Shown: positions 35,922 through 44,677, counted from the first letter of the stretch. The stretch is 64,000 nt of DNA from Streptomyces spinosisporus (GCF_022698145.1 NZ_JALDAX010000010.1:1-64000); one strand, 5' to 3'. Notes: generated by a model from the sequence alone, not told the origin. Program-made: numbers and translations.

Positions 35922-36056
35922 CCCCTGTGACCTCTCCTCGTACGTCCTGGGTGTCCCGGCCTTTCGGCCGCCTGCGACCCTAACTGTCGTAGCCGCATGG
36001 CACGATCGGACCCTGACACTTTCCGCTTACGAGCATCGAGCGTGGGGGCCACAGCG

Positions 36057-36419
36057 ATGGTTATGTTCTTGTTCCTGGTCGTCGCACTCGCCGTCGTGGT
36101 CGCCGCGGTGACGCTCGCCGTGGTGGGCGGCGGCGAGGGCCGGGGCGCGCTGCCCGAGGTGGCCCCCGAGCGACTGCGGGACCCACTGCCGCCGGACCGC
36201 CCGGTGGGCCGGGCCGACGTCGACGCCCTGCGCTTCCCGCTGGCCGCCCGCGGCTACCGCATGGCGGACGTCGACGACGCCCTCAACCGCCTCGGCGCCG
36301 AACTGGACGAGCGTGACGCCCGCATCGCGGACCTGGAGTCGGCCCTGGCCGGCGCGCAGGCCGCCGCCCACCACGCCGCCATGGACAAGCCGCACCACGG
36401 CGAGGAGGGCCGGCAGTGA
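36057..36419 (+). CDS. Membrane-anchored DivIVA-domain protein
   Basis: A 120-residue protein starting at ATG behind GGGGG. An N-terminal membrane helix (MFLFLVVALAVVVAAVTLAV) is followed by a cytoplasmic domain: ADVDALRFPLAARGYRMADV begins a DivIVA-like segment and a coiled coil follows (LNRLGAELDERDARIADLES). The stop overlaps the tag gene start (GTGA). It matches the small gene beside tagA in M. tuberculosis (Rv1209). Role in polar growth is suggested by the DivIVA-like motif only. Confidence 0.75.
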   Translation: MVMFLFLVVALAVVVAAVTLAVVGGGEGRGALPEVAPERLRDPLPPDRPVGRADVDALRFPLAARGYRMADVDDALNRLGAELDERDARIADLESALAGAQAAAHHAAMDKPHHGEEGRQ

Positions 36420-36997
36420 GCGACGGCACCGCGATCGCGGGCCCGGACGGCGGCCTGCGCTGCCCCTGGGCCCTGTCCACCGAGGACTATGTGGCGTACC
36501 ACGACGAGGAGTGGGGCCGCCCGGTCCACGGCGACGACGCACTCTTCGAGCGACTGAGCCTGGAGGCCTTCCAGTCCGGCCTGTCCTGGATCACGATCCT
36601 GCGCCGCCGCCCCGGGTTCCGCGCGGCCTTCGCCGACTTCAGGATCGAGAAAGTCGCCGCCTTCACGGACGAGGACCGGGAGCGCCTGCTCCTCGACCCC
36701 GGCATCATCCGCAACCGCGCCAAGATCGACGCGACGCTGGCCAACGCGCGCGTGCTCGCCGAGTGGGCGCCGGGCGAGCTGGACGAGCTGATCTGGTCGC
36801 ATGCGCCGGCGCCCGGCCGCCCGGCCCCGAAGGCACTCGGCGACGTCCCCGCGGTCACCCCGGAGTCGACGGCCCTGTCCAAGGCCCTGAAGAAGCGGGG
36901 CCTGCGCTTCGTGGGCCCGACCACGGCGTACGCACTGATGCAGGCGTGCGGCCTGGTCGACGACCATCTGGAAGCGTGCGTGGCACGTCGGTCCTGA
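36416..36997 (+). CDS. tag: DNA-3-methyladenine glycosylase I
   Basis: A 193-residue Tag glycosylase that removes 3-methyladenine from DNA in base-excision repair. Diagnostic segments are RCPWALSTEDYVAYHDEEWG, LFERLSLEAFQSGLSWITIL and FVGPTTAYALMQACGLVDDH. The zinc-binding Cys near the start (Cys16) and the His/Cys near the end are present. The GTG at 36416 overlaps the previous stop by 4 bases. The DivIVA-tag order is the same as Rv1209-Rv1210. Confidence 0.9.
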   Translation: MSDGTAIAGPDGGLRCPWALSTEDYVAYHDEEWGRPVHGDDALFERLSLEAFQSGLSWITILRRRPGFRAAFADFRIEKVAAFTDEDRERLLLDPGIIRNRAKIDATLANARVLAEWAPGELDELIWSHAPAPGRPAPKALGDVPAVTPESTALSKALKKRGLRFVGPTTAYALMQACGLVDDHLEACVARRS

Positions 36998-37012
36998 GCG
37001 GTGCGGTGCGGG

Positions 37013-37816
37013 TCAGCGACCCAGGTACTTCGGCTTCTCCTTGTTCACGAAGGCCTGCACCGCGATCGCGTGGTCCTCGGACGACCCCGCCCGCGTCTGC
37101 AGCTCGTCCTCCTTGTCCAGCGTCTCGGACAGCGAGTGCGAGAGCCCGTGGGCGACGGACTCCTTGATCGCCGCGTAGGCGACCGTCGGCCCCTCGGCGA
37201 GCGCGCGCGCCACCTTCTCCGCCTCGGCGCGCAGCTCACCGGCCGGCACCAGACGACCGGCGATGCCCAGGTCGTACGCCTCCTGGGCGGTGATGCTCCG
37301 CGGGAAGAGCAGCAGGTCGGTGGCGCGCCCGGGGCCCACGACCCGCGGCAGCGTCCAGGAGATCCCCGAGTCCGCGGTCAGCGCCACACCCGCGAACGAC
37401 GTGTTGAACGCGGCGGTGTCGGCCACCACCCGGTAGTCGGCGGCCAGCGCGAAGCCGAAGCCGGCGCCCGCCGCGACCCCGTTCACCCCGGCCACCACGG
37501 GCTTCGGCATCCCGGCGATCGCCCGCACGATGGGGTTGTAGTGCTCCTTGACCGTGCTCATCGTCTGCCCGGACCCCGACTCCCGGTCCTGCATCAGCAG
37601 CCCGATGTGCTCCTTGAGGTCCTGACCGACACAGAACGCGCGGTCACCGGCGGCGGTCAGCAGCACCGCCCGTACGGCATCGTCCCCGGCCGCGGAGCCG
37701 ACCGCCTCCCGCAGGGCGACCTTCGTCGCCACGTTCAGCGCGTTCATCGCCTCGGGGCGGTTCAGCGTGATCGTCGCGAGTCCGTCGCTCACCTCGTAGA
37801 GCACGGTGTCGGCCAT
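37013..37816 (-). CDS. Enoyl-CoA hydratase/isomerase family protein
   Basis: A 267-residue crotonase-fold enzyme. The oxyanion-hole segments FCVGQDLKEH and VNGVAAGAGFGFALAADYRV are present, followed by SFAGVALTADSGISWTLPRV, in which the acidic catalytic position resembles PaaG-type isomerases (Asp in TADSG). It probably acts on enoyl-CoA in fatty acid or phenylacetate breakdown; exact substrate unknown. A 20-bp palindrome sits 28 bases upstream of the start and is a likely operator. Confidence 0.85.
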   Translation of the reverse strand: MADTVLYEVSDGLATITLNRPEAMNALNVATKVALREAVGSAAGDDAVRAVLLTAAGDRAFCVGQDLKEHIGLLMQDRESGSGQTMSTVKEHYNPIVRAIAGMPKPVVAGVNGVAAGAGFGFALAADYRVVADTAAFNTSFAGVALTADSGISWTLPRVVGPGRATDLLLFPRSITAQEAYDLGIAGRLVPAGELRAEAEKVARALAEGPTVAYAAIKESVAHGLSHSLSETLDKEDELQTRAGSSEDHAIAVQAFVNKEKPKYLGR

Positions 37817-37844
37817 GGTGTGTCCCCTCCGCTGTCGCGGTTCA

Positions 37845-37864
37845 GGCGTACCGGCCGGTACGCC
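37845..37864. promoter_or_regulatory. Perfect 20-bp palindrome GGCGTACCGG-CCGGTACGCC
   Basis: A perfect inverted repeat lies 29-48 bases upstream of the enoyl-CoA hydratase start at 37816. Size and symmetry fit the operator of a TetR-family regulator of fatty-acid metabolism. No regulator gene is adjacent; the nearest TetR gene in the window is at 62438. Confidence 0.55.
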
Positions 37865-38199
37865 CCTGTCCGTAGGACAGCATGGCGGAGATCACCGTCG
37901 GCGGACCGGAGCGGACGTGTGACCTGCGTCAAAGAATTCCCGGCGGTTTCCGGCCGACGGACGTCGGGGCGGTGGCGCAGTATCGCAGTCACATCGCCGA
38001 ATTGAGTGGTTTTGCTCGCGCGCGTTGCCCAAGCGATGCCGACTGATGTTGGTCATCGGGTCCTGAGATGCGGGATAATGGCTTGGAAGCAATGTGTTCG
38101 ATGCCGGTGTCGCGTGTCCCAGTCCCACGCTGTGGCCCGCGCGTGCCCTCCCGGGCCGTCGGCTTTGACGATGAGCTGGTTTCAGGAAGGGGAACGAGC
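37865..38199. other. Intergenic region before the DUF3117 gene
   Basis: No gene was found in these 335 bases. GATAAT at 38074-38079 with TTGGTC at 38049-38054 (19-base spacing) is a possible weak housekeeping promoter for the gene at 38200. GGAAGGGGAA at 38185-38194 is its ribosome site. Confidence 0.35.
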
Positions 38200-38367
38200 A
38201 TGGCGGCCATGAAGCCGCGGACGGGCGATGGCCCGCTCGAGGTGACCAAGGAGGGGCGGGGCATCGTCATGCGCGTTCCGCTCGAAGGCGGCGGTCGGCT
38301 CGTCGTCGAGCTGACCCCTGACGAGGCCGACGCGCTCGGCGACGCCCTCAAGAAGGTCGTCGGCTGA
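38200..38367 (+). CDS. DUF3117 domain protein
   Basis: A 55-residue protein, almost entirely the DUF3117 domain (MKPRTGDGPLEVTKEGRGIV, then PLEGGGRLVVELTPDEADAL and GDALKK). The family is highly conserved across actinobacteria (Rv1211 in M. tuberculosis) and has no known function. The ATG at 38200 has a good ribosome site. A 16-bp terminator follows 23 bases after the stop. Confidence 0.85.
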   Translation: MAAMKPRTGDGPLEVTKEGRGIVMRVPLEGGGRLVVELTPDEADALGDALKKVVG

Positions 38368-38389
38368 CGCGGAAGCGACCATACCCTTT

Positions 38390-38426
38390 CAGCTGCCCCG
38401 GCACCCAAGCGGTGCCGGGGCAGCTG
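38390..38426. terminator. Bidirectional hairpin terminator
   Basis: A perfect 16-bp stem (CAGCTGCCCCGGCACC and its complement) with a 5-base loop and a following TTT lies between the convergent DUF3117 gene and the methyltransferase gene. Confidence 0.85.
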
Positions 38427-38463
38427 TTTGCCGTCCCTGCACCGGTTCCGCGCGGGCTCCTTC

Positions 38464-39096
38464 TCAGCGTTTGACCGCGCACAGCAGGCCGTCGCCCACC
38501 GGCAGCAGCGAGGGCACCAGCTCCTGGCTCTCGCGGACCGCGCGCAGCAGCTCCCGCTGCCGCAGGACCTCCGTCGGCTGGGGTCCCGAGCCCACCGTGC
38601 GGCCGTTGGCGAAGACCCCTTCGAAGACGACAAGGCCCCCCGGGCGCAACAGGCGCAACGATTCAGCGAGGTACTCCATGACCTCCTGCCGGTCGCCGTC
38701 GCAGAAGACGAGGTCGTAGCCGGCGTCCGCGAGCCGGGGCAGGACGTCCAGGGCGCGGCCGGGGATGAAACGGGCACGGTTGCTGGCGAATCCGCAGGCG
38801 CGGAAGGCCTGGCGGGCGAACTGCTGGTGCTCGGGCTCGGGGTCCACGGTGGTCAGCACGCCGTCCGGGCGCATGCCGTGCAGCAGATGGATACCGGAGA
38901 CGCCGGTGCCGGTGCCGATCTCGGCCACCGCCTTGGCGTCCACCGACGCCGCCAGCAACCGCAGCGCGGAGCCCGTGCCGGACGACACCGAGCGCAGCCC
39001 TGCCTCACGCGCCCGCTCGCGGGCCCACAGCAGCACTTCGTCCTCGGCGACGTAGGCGTCGGCGAACGCCCAGCTCGTCTGCCGGTTGCCGGTAAT
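38464..39096 (-). CDS. O-methyltransferase with a probable ATT start codon
   Basis: A 210-residue SAM-dependent methyltransferase of the catechol O-methyltransferase type (Rv1220c family). Motif I is VAEIGTGTGVSG and the acidic loop LVFCDGDRQEV. Family members carry an N-terminal segment with a conserved Trp (here TSWAFADAYVAEDEVLLWAR), so the true start must be at or before it. In this frame there is no ATG, GTG or TTG between the upstream stop (about 39172) and that segment. ATT at 39094-39096 follows AGGAGAGGG at ideal distance and gives (M)TGNRQTSWAF. A later GTG at 39036 would cut off the conserved part. The substrate is unknown; it diverges from the sigma factor gene. Confidence 0.8.
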   Translation of the reverse strand: MTGNRQTSWAFADAYVAEDEVLLWARERAREAGLRSVSSGTGSALRLLAASVDAKAVAEIGTGTGVSGIHLLHGMRPDGVLTTVDPEPEHQQFARQAFRACGFASNRARFIPGRALDVLPRLADAGYDLVFCDGDRQEVMEYLAESLRLLRPGGLVVFEGVFANGRTVGSGPQPTEVLRQRELLRAVRESQELVPSLLPVGDGLLCAVKR

Positions 39097-39149
39097 GACC
39101 CTCTCCTGTCCCCGTGTATGCCTCGGCGTGACTGTATCCGTTGGGCCCG

Positions 39150-39175
39150 GGAACCCGCAGATGGGACCGGGCGTT
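39150..39175 (+). promoter_or_regulatory. ECF-type promoter GGAAC-N17-CGTT upstream of the sigma factor gene
   Basis: GGAAC at 39150-39154 and CGTT at 39172-39175, spaced 17 bases, match the promoter recognised by SigE-like ECF sigma factors in actinobacteria. It would start transcription near 39182-39185 toward the sigma gene, giving autoregulation. The match is by eye. Confidence 0.6.
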
Positions 39176-39325
39176 TAGAGGGGTGGAGACGACAGCGGGG
39201 GGACACGGTTGGATCACGATGAGGGGCAGGTTCCCGAGCAACTGCAGACGCAGGGGTCCGAGGGGTATCAGCCCAGATCAAATTCTCGTAAAACCGCTTA
39301 TCCGGTCCTAACGGGCGAGGTGGCT

Positions 39326-40105
39326 ATGGTAGGGGCTCCACTGGACACCACCAGAGTTGATAGGGGAGGTGCGGCCGCGCCCAACGGGGATCGGGGAGGA
39401 GCGCTCAGGCGCTTCCTCGGATCGGCGGGCAGGCCGAAATCCGTGAACGACACCGCTGCTGACCACAGCCACGCCGCTGACCAGGCCCAGACCGCGACTT
39501 TCTCCACCGACGCGGACGGGCAGGCGTGGACTCCGCCCACCTGGGAGGAGATCGTCAGCACCCACAGCGGCCGTGTGTACCGCCTGGCCTATCGCCTGAC
39601 CGGTAACCAGCACGACGCGGAGGACCTCACCCAGGAGGTCTTCGTCCGAGTCTTCCGCTCCCTGTCGACCTATACGCCGGGCACCTTCGAGGGCTGGCTG
39701 CACCGCATCACCACCAACCTCTTCCTCGACATGGTCCGCCGCAAGCAGCGCATCCGCTTCGACGCGCTGGGCGAGGACGCCGCCGAGCGGCTGCCCAGCC
39801 GCGAGCCGTCACCGCAGCAGGTCTTCAACGACGCGCACTTCGACGCGGACGTCCAGCAGGCCCTCGACACCCTCGCGCCCGAGTTCCGCGCCGCGGTCGT
39901 CCTGTGCGACATCGAAGGACTGTCGTACGAGGAGATCGCCGCGACCCTCGGCGTCAAGCTCGGCACGGTCCGCTCCCGGATCCACCGCGGCCGTTCGCAG
40001 CTGCGCAAGGCCCTGGCGCACCGTGCGCCGCAGACCCGGACGACCGAGCGCCGCTCCCTCGCGGCCCGTGTGCCCGCTCTGGGGGGAGGGGGCGCGACCG
40101 CGTGA
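39326..40105 (+). CDS. sigE: ECF sigma factor, SigE type
   Basis: A 259-residue group IV sigma factor. Region 2 (SGRVYRLAYRLTGNQHDAED, then LTQEVFVRVFRSLSTYTPGT) and region 4 (LSYEEIAATLGVKLGTVRSR and IHRGRSQLRKAL) are complete. A disordered, Ala/Asp-rich N-terminus of about 65 residues precedes them. The ATG at 39326 (MVGAPLDTT) is chosen, with GAGG just before it; a TTG at 39209 would add 39 residues, and multiple starts are known for mycobacterial sigE. The stop overlaps the anti-sigma gene (GTGA). Ortholog by synteny of Rv1221 (envelope stress). Note that Streptomyces sigE (cell-wall antibiotic response) is a different gene elsewhere. Confidence 0.85.
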   Translation: MVGAPLDTTRVDRGGAAAPNGDRGGALRRFLGSAGRPKSVNDTAADHSHAADQAQTATFSTDADGQAWTPPTWEEIVSTHSGRVYRLAYRLTGNQHDAEDLTQEVFVRVFRSLSTYTPGTFEGWLHRITTNLFLDMVRRKQRIRFDALGEDAAERLPSREPSPQQVFNDAHFDADVQQALDTLAPEFRAAVVLCDIEGLSYEEIAATLGVKLGTVRSRIHRGRSQLRKALAHRAPQTRTTERRSLAARVPALGGGGATA

Positions 40106-41094
40106 GTGGATCACGACCCACCCCCGCCGAGAGGCGGCTGGCCGAGCAGCACCTGGGAGACCGACTCTCCGCCCTGGTGGACGGAGAGCTCGGTCATGAG
40201 ACGCGCGAGCGGGTCCTCGCCCACCTGGCCACCTGCGCCAAGTGCAAGGCGGAGGCCGACGCGCAGCGACAGCTGAAGAACGTGTTCGCGGAAGCGGCCC
40301 CGCCGCCGCCCTCCGAGAGCTTCCTGGCGCGGCTGCAGGGGCTCCCCGCAGGAGGTGACCCGGACGGCGGTGGCTCGCCGTTCGGCGGGGGAGGCCTGCC
40401 CGGCGGACTCTCCGGACGGCCTGCCCTCACCGGAGTCTTCGGCGTGAAGCGCGACGAGCCCTTCGAGTTCGGCTACGTCCCCGCCTCGTCCGCGCACGCG
40501 CCGGTCCTTCCGCCGTCCGCGGACCGCGGCTTCCGTATCCATGACGTCAGCCGCCACGAGTCCGAGCGGTCGGCCTCGCGCGGGATGCGGTTCGCGTTCG
40601 CCGCCGCCGGTGCGGTCTCGCTCGCCGCGATCGCGCTGGGCGGTGTCACGGCCGGCACGGCCACCGACACCGCGGACGCCCGCGGCGGTGCGGGCGCGGG
40701 CAGCAATGTGACGCCCGCGCGTACGCAGGGGACGGGCGCCGCGACGGCCCCCGACTCCCAGCGTCGCCGTGGCGTGGGCCCCCTGCTCGCACAGGGTCAG
40801 CAGCAGCTGGGTGACGCCCCGGTCGCCCCGACCGAGGTGTCCGCGCCGCTGCTCCCGGGAGTGCCGAGCCCGGCCGCCGCGGGGCAGGCCCGCCGGCAGA
40901 GCGTGCCCACGCTGACCACCCCCGTGATGGCGGGCGCCGCAGCGATGTCCCCGCTGATACGTCCGCTCGACGCCACCCCTCCGCTCACCCTGACCTCCTG
41001 GTCCACAGCTCCCGAGGCCCCGTCCGCGGGCCTGCTCGCCGCGCCCGTCCCCGACTCGACCGCCGCATCCTCCTCACCCGGCACCTCCCGCTGA
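40102..41094 (+). CDS. rseA: Zinc-binding anti-sigma factor with single membrane helix
   Basis: A 330-residue protein starting at a GTG overlapping the sigma gene stop by 4 bases. The ZAS motif His41-x3-Cys45-x2-Cys48 (HLATCAKC) is complete, so it can bind the adjacent sigma factor. Residues about 160-185 (MRFAFAAAGAVSLAAIALGG) form a membrane helix, placing the ZAS domain inside and a Ser/Thr/Pro-rich tail outside. It is much longer than M. tuberculosis RseA (Rv1222). Release of the sigma factor might follow modification or proteolysis, for example near the HtrA next door, but this is inferred. Confidence 0.85.
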   Translation: MSGSRPTPAERRLAEQHLGDRLSALVDGELGHETRERVLAHLATCAKCKAEADAQRQLKNVFAEAAPPPPSESFLARLQGLPAGGDPDGGGSPFGGGGLPGGLSGRPALTGVFGVKRDEPFEFGYVPASSAHAPVLPPSADRGFRIHDVSRHESERSASRGMRFAFAAAGAVSLAAIALGGVTAGTATDTADARGGAGAGSNVTPARTQGTGAATAPDSQRRRGVGPLLAQGQQQLGDAPVAPTEVSAPLLPGVPSPAAAGQARRQSVPTLTTPVMAGAAAMSPLIRPLDATPPLTLTSWSTAPEAPSAGLLAAPVPDSTAASSSPGTSR

Positions 41095-41228
41095 CCGGCC
41101 TCTGCGCCACGGCCCGTGAACCTGGTTGAATCCAGGGTGGGACCGCGCCCACGGCAGCACGCCGTGCGCGGAGTCGACAACTGAGGCCATCGCCGACGTG
41201 CCGTGCCGTGGCCAGCTGTGGGGAGCGC

Positions 41229-43070
41229 ATGAACGAGGGGAAGCCCACAAAGCCGAAGTGGTGGAACCGTCCACGCCGGCCGGGCTCTTTGGGGGACGGG
41301 GACTATGAGCTGGAGCGGCCGGTGAGCGCCGGTGAGCGGGACTCCGGTGAGCCCGGCTCCGGTGAGTCCGCCCCCGACGGTGACTCCGGCGGTGACTTCG
41401 AACTGCGCAGCCCGCACGAGGTCGCCGCTCCGGAGGTCTCCCCGGTGCCGGACCGGTCGGACCGCTCGGACCAGCCGGGCCGGCCGGGCCCGGACGGCGG
41501 CGAGGGCGACTTCGTGCTGGACAGCCCCGCGCCGCAGCCCGCCGCGGAGCGCCCCAAGCCCCTGCACGACCCCGACCCCTACAGCACCCCGCCGTACGGC
41601 GAGCCCGGCCCCTGGGCGCCCGCTCCACCCGTACAGCACCCGGCGACCACACCGGCCGCCGGCACCGCGATACCGACACCACCACCGGCCCCGGCCCCGG
41701 CGCCGCCGCAGGCGCACGCCATGCCGACACCGGCCCCGCAAGCCCCGGCCCCGCACGGCTCGGCTCCGCAAGCCCCGGCCCCGCACAGCCCGGTCCCGCA
41801 AGCCCCCGCCCCGCACGTAGCCCCGCCCCCGGCCCCAGCAGCCGTGGCCCCCGGGCCCACCGCACCCCCCACCCCCTGGCAGAACTACGACCCCTGGTCC
41901 TCCACCCCCCTCCAGCAGAACGGCGCCGCGGTCGAGAGCAAGGACAAGCGGCGACGGCGCGTGCGGCGGGCCCTCGTCGGGGGAGCGGTGGCGCTGGCGC
42001 TGGTGTCCGGTGGGGTCGGCGGGGTCATCGGCGCGCAGCTCGAGCGCAACGGAGGCATAGGGGCCGTAGAGCTTCCGCAGGCCGGGAAGGAGCCGGCGGG
42101 GCGGGCTCCGGACAGCGTCGCCGGGATCGCCGCGCGGGCCCTGCCCAGCGTGGTGACGCTGCATGTCACGGGCGCCGAGGAGTCCGGCACCGGCACGGGC
42201 TTCGTGCTCGACCCCCAGGGCCACATCCTCACCAACAACCATGTCGTCGAACCGGCCGCCGACTCCACCGGCCAGATATCGGTGACCTTCAACAGCGGCG
42301 ACACGGCCAAGGCCACCGTCGTCGGCCGGGACAGCGGCTACGACCTCGCCGTGGTCAAGGTCGGCCATGTCCGCGGACTCAAGCCGATGCCCCTCGGCAA
42401 CTCCGACAACGTCCAGGTCGGCGACCCCGTCGTCGCCATCGGCGCACCCTTCGACCTGGAGGGCACCGTCACCTCCGGCATCATCAGCGCCAAGGAACGG
42501 CCCATCACGGCGGGCGGCGACAGCGCCGACGGCAGCGACGTGTCGTACGTCGACGCCCTGCAGACCGATGCGCCGATCAACCCCGGCAACTCCGGCGGCC
42601 CCCTGCTCGACAGCGCGGCCCGGGTCATCGGCATCAACTCCGCCATCCGGTCCGCCGACGAGGGTCCGGACTCCGGCAGCGGCCAGGCCGGCTCCATCGG
42701 GCTCGGCTTCGCCATCCCGGTCAACCAGGCCAAGCGCGTCGCCGAGGAACTCATCAACACCGGCAAGGCGACCCACCCGGTCATCGGCGTCACCCTCGAC
42801 ATGAACTACACGGGCGACGGCGCCCGCGTCGGCACGAAGGCCGAGGGCGGCGGCCCCGCCGTCACCGCGGGCGGTCCGGGCGAGAAGGCCGGCCTCAAGG
42901 CGGGCGACGTCATCACCGCGGTGGACGGCCAGCGCGTGCACTCCGGCGAGGAACTGATCGTCAAGACCCGGGCCCACCGCCCCGGCGACCATCTGGAGCT
43001 GACCGTCCGGCGCGACGGCAAGGAACGGCGCATCTCACTGGTGCTCGGCTCCTCGGACGGCGACCGATGA
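41229..43070 (+). CDS. htrA: Membrane-anchored HtrA-like serine protease with PDZ domain
   Basis: A 613-residue protease. Residues 1 to about 240 are cytoplasmic and low complexity, with repeated PQAPAPH-type stretches. One membrane helix follows (ALVGGAVALALVSGGVGGVI). The trypsin-like domain carries His338 (ILTNNHVVE), Asp372 (SGYDLAVVKV) and Ser455 (NPGNSGGPLL), and a C-terminal PDZ domain ends the protein (GGPGEKAGLKAGDVITAVDG). It degrades or senses misfolded exported proteins. It lies directly after the sigma and anti-sigma genes, as Rv1223 does, so it is likely a SigE-controlled protease. The ATG at 41229 has GGGGAG upstream. Confidence 0.9.
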   Translation: MNEGKPTKPKWWNRPRRPGSLGDGDYELERPVSAGERDSGEPGSGESAPDGDSGGDFELRSPHEVAAPEVSPVPDRSDRSDQPGRPGPDGGEGDFVLDSPAPQPAAERPKPLHDPDPYSTPPYGEPGPWAPAPPVQHPATTPAAGTAIPTPPPAPAPAPPQAHAMPTPAPQAPAPHGSAPQAPAPHSPVPQAPAPHVAPPPAPAAVAPGPTAPPTPWQNYDPWSSTPLQQNGAAVESKDKRRRRVRRALVGGAVALALVSGGVGGVIGAQLERNGGIGAVELPQAGKEPAGRAPDSVAGIAARALPSVVTLHVTGAEESGTGTGFVLDPQGHILTNNHVVEPAADSTGQISVTFNSGDTAKATVVGRDSGYDLAVVKVGHVRGLKPMPLGNSDNVQVGDPVVAIGAPFDLEGTVTSGIISAKERPITAGGDSADGSDVSYVDALQTDAPINPGNSGGPLLDSAARVIGINSAIRSADEGPDSGSGQAGSIGLGFAIPVNQAKRVAEELINTGKATHPVIGVTLDMNYTGDGARVGTKAEGGGPAVTAGGPGEKAGLKAGDVITAVDGQRVHSGEELIVKTRAHRPGDHLELTVRRDGKERRISLVLGSSDGDR

Positions 43071-43318
43071 CCGCGGAGGGCGGCCCATGACCGTGGACGC
43101 ACATCACAAAAAGTCACAGTGCGGACGTCCTGTCGCGGCCCCACCTGGGCTCCCACAAGGCAAACATCCCCCAAAACCGCCCACGCGACCGCACTCGGAA
43201 CGCCCGGGACAGTACCGGTCGTACGGGGTGGCCGGGTACCGTGGATCCGGCCCGGACCACGGAAGACCCGCACAGACCACCGAGGGCCGAGGACCGAGGG
43301 ACTCGCGAGGAGCTTCAG

Positions 43319-43753
43319 GTGTTCAATGACATAGGACCGCTCGAGCTGGTGACGCTCGTTGTCCTTGCCGTGCTCGTCTTCGGTCCGGACAAGCTCCCGA
43401 AGGTCATCCAGGACGTCACGCGGACCATCCGCAAGATCCGGGACTTCTCGGAGAGCGCCAAGGACGACATCCGGCAGGAACTGGGCCCGGAGTTCAAGGA
43501 CTTCGAGTTCGAGGACCTCAACCCCAAGACGTTCATCCGCAAGCAGTTGGACAACGACGACCTGGGGCTCAAGGAGATCCGCAACGGCTTCGACCTGAAG
43601 AAGGAGATGGCCGAGGTCACGGACGCGGTGCACGGCCGCGAGACCGAGACGCCGTCCTCCTCGTCCGGCTCGTCGTCCTCCGGCGGCCGCGTCGACATGA
43701 CCAAGAAGCCCGAGGAAGACGACCGCCCGCCCTTCGACGCGGACGCCACCTGA
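43319..43753 (+). CDS. tatB: Twin-arginine translocase subunit TatB
   Basis: A 144-residue protein starting at GTG behind GAGGAG. The N-terminal helix and hinge read FNDIGPLELVTLVVLAVLVF followed by GPDKLPKVIQD, the TatA/B signature with the Glu (Glu9) near the start typical of TatB. An amphipathic helix and a charged Ser/Gly-rich tail follow. TatB recognises folded twin-arginine substrates together with TatC, which is not in this window. The sigE-rseA-htrA-tatB order is the same as Rv1221-Rv1224. Confidence 0.85.
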   Translation: MFNDIGPLELVTLVVLAVLVFGPDKLPKVIQDVTRTIRKIRDFSESAKDDIRQELGPEFKDFEFEDLNPKTFIRKQLDNDDLGLKEIRNGFDLKKEMAEVTDAVHGRETETPSSSSGSSSSGGRVDMTKKPEEDDRPPFDADAT

Positions 43754-44005
43754 GCGCACACCACCCGGGTCGTGCGTCCGCCCTGCCCACGTGCGCCGGA
43801 CGTGATGCGTTTCATACTCCGGGACGCCTTTGCACGGCTTGATCCCGCCCCTCGGTGCGACCCACGCGCCGGGCGATTTCCCTGCGCTCCGGAGTGGGGT
43901 GGCTATGCTGCCGAGTTGTTGTGCGGGCCGCATGCGAAAAAGTAACGCCGCCCGATGGGGGGCGGGCCGCTGCGGTCCGACGAGAACGAGGAGGCGTCCG
44001 GGCAC

Positions 44006-44677
44006 ATGGAGACGACGAGTCAGGCAGTCGCGCAGGCGCCGGGCACAGAGGGCGGCGGACCGCTCCCCTCGACCCGGCGCACGGTCGACGGCTACCTGCT
44101 GGCGCCCTTCCCGTGGTACGGCCTCGACGAGGCCTTCACGGGGCCGCGCTGGCTAATGCAGGTCGGGACGGCGGCCGACGGAGCCGTCGAGCACGGTTCC
44201 CTCGGACACGGCGACGAGCCCTCCGTGAAGAACGAGTATGCGGTCGGCTCGGGCGACGAGCCGCGGGAGAAGTTCGCGGTCGTGGTGACCGTCGCCGCGA
44301 GCCCCGTGCGGCGCAGCGCCGACGGCACGGGGCTGCTGGAGGCCACGTCGGTCTCCTCGGCGGCCTGGCTGGCCGGTGTGGGGCTGCTGTCCTTCACCTG
44401 GCCCGGACAGATGGACCACTCCCTGCGCGACGACTGGCTGGAGCAGCAGACGGAGACCGCGTGGGCGCTGGCGGACGATCTGACGGGCCCCGAGTGGTCG
44501 ACGCTCTCCCTGCCGGTGGACGGCGTTCCCACGCCCTTCCACTACCGGGAGTCCGAGTTCGGGTGGGTGCTCGCCGGGTCCACCTCCGAGGGGGTCCATG
44601 TGGGGGCGTACGGCAGAGGCATGAGCGCGTACGGACTCGGCTTCGCCATGATCAAGGAGATCAAGGCGTACGCGTAG
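44006..44677 (+). CDS. Conserved actinobacterial protein of unknown function
   Basis: A 223-residue protein without signal peptide or membrane helix. It is rich in aromatic residues with segments such as LLAPFPWYGLDEAFTGPRWL and ESEFGWVLAGSTSEGVHVGA, and no recognised catalytic motif. The ATG at 44006 follows GAGGAGG (43988-43994) at rather long spacing; an earlier in-frame ATG at 43955 is possible. It converges on mrp with a terminator between them. A tandem 15-base repeat (GATCAAGGCGTACGC) spans its end (44659-44673) and lies just after it (44681-44695). I do not recognise the family. Confidence 0.65.
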   Translation: METTSQAVAQAPGTEGGGPLPSTRRTVDGYLLAPFPWYGLDEAFTGPRWLMQVGTAADGAVEHGSLGHGDEPSVKNEYAVGSGDEPREKFAVVVTVAASPVRRSADGTGLLEATSVSSAAWLAGVGLLSFTWPGQMDHSLRDDWLEQQTETAWALADDLTGPEWSTLSLPVDGVPTPFHYRESEFGWVLAGSTSEGVHVGAYGRGMSAYGLGFAMIKEIKAYA

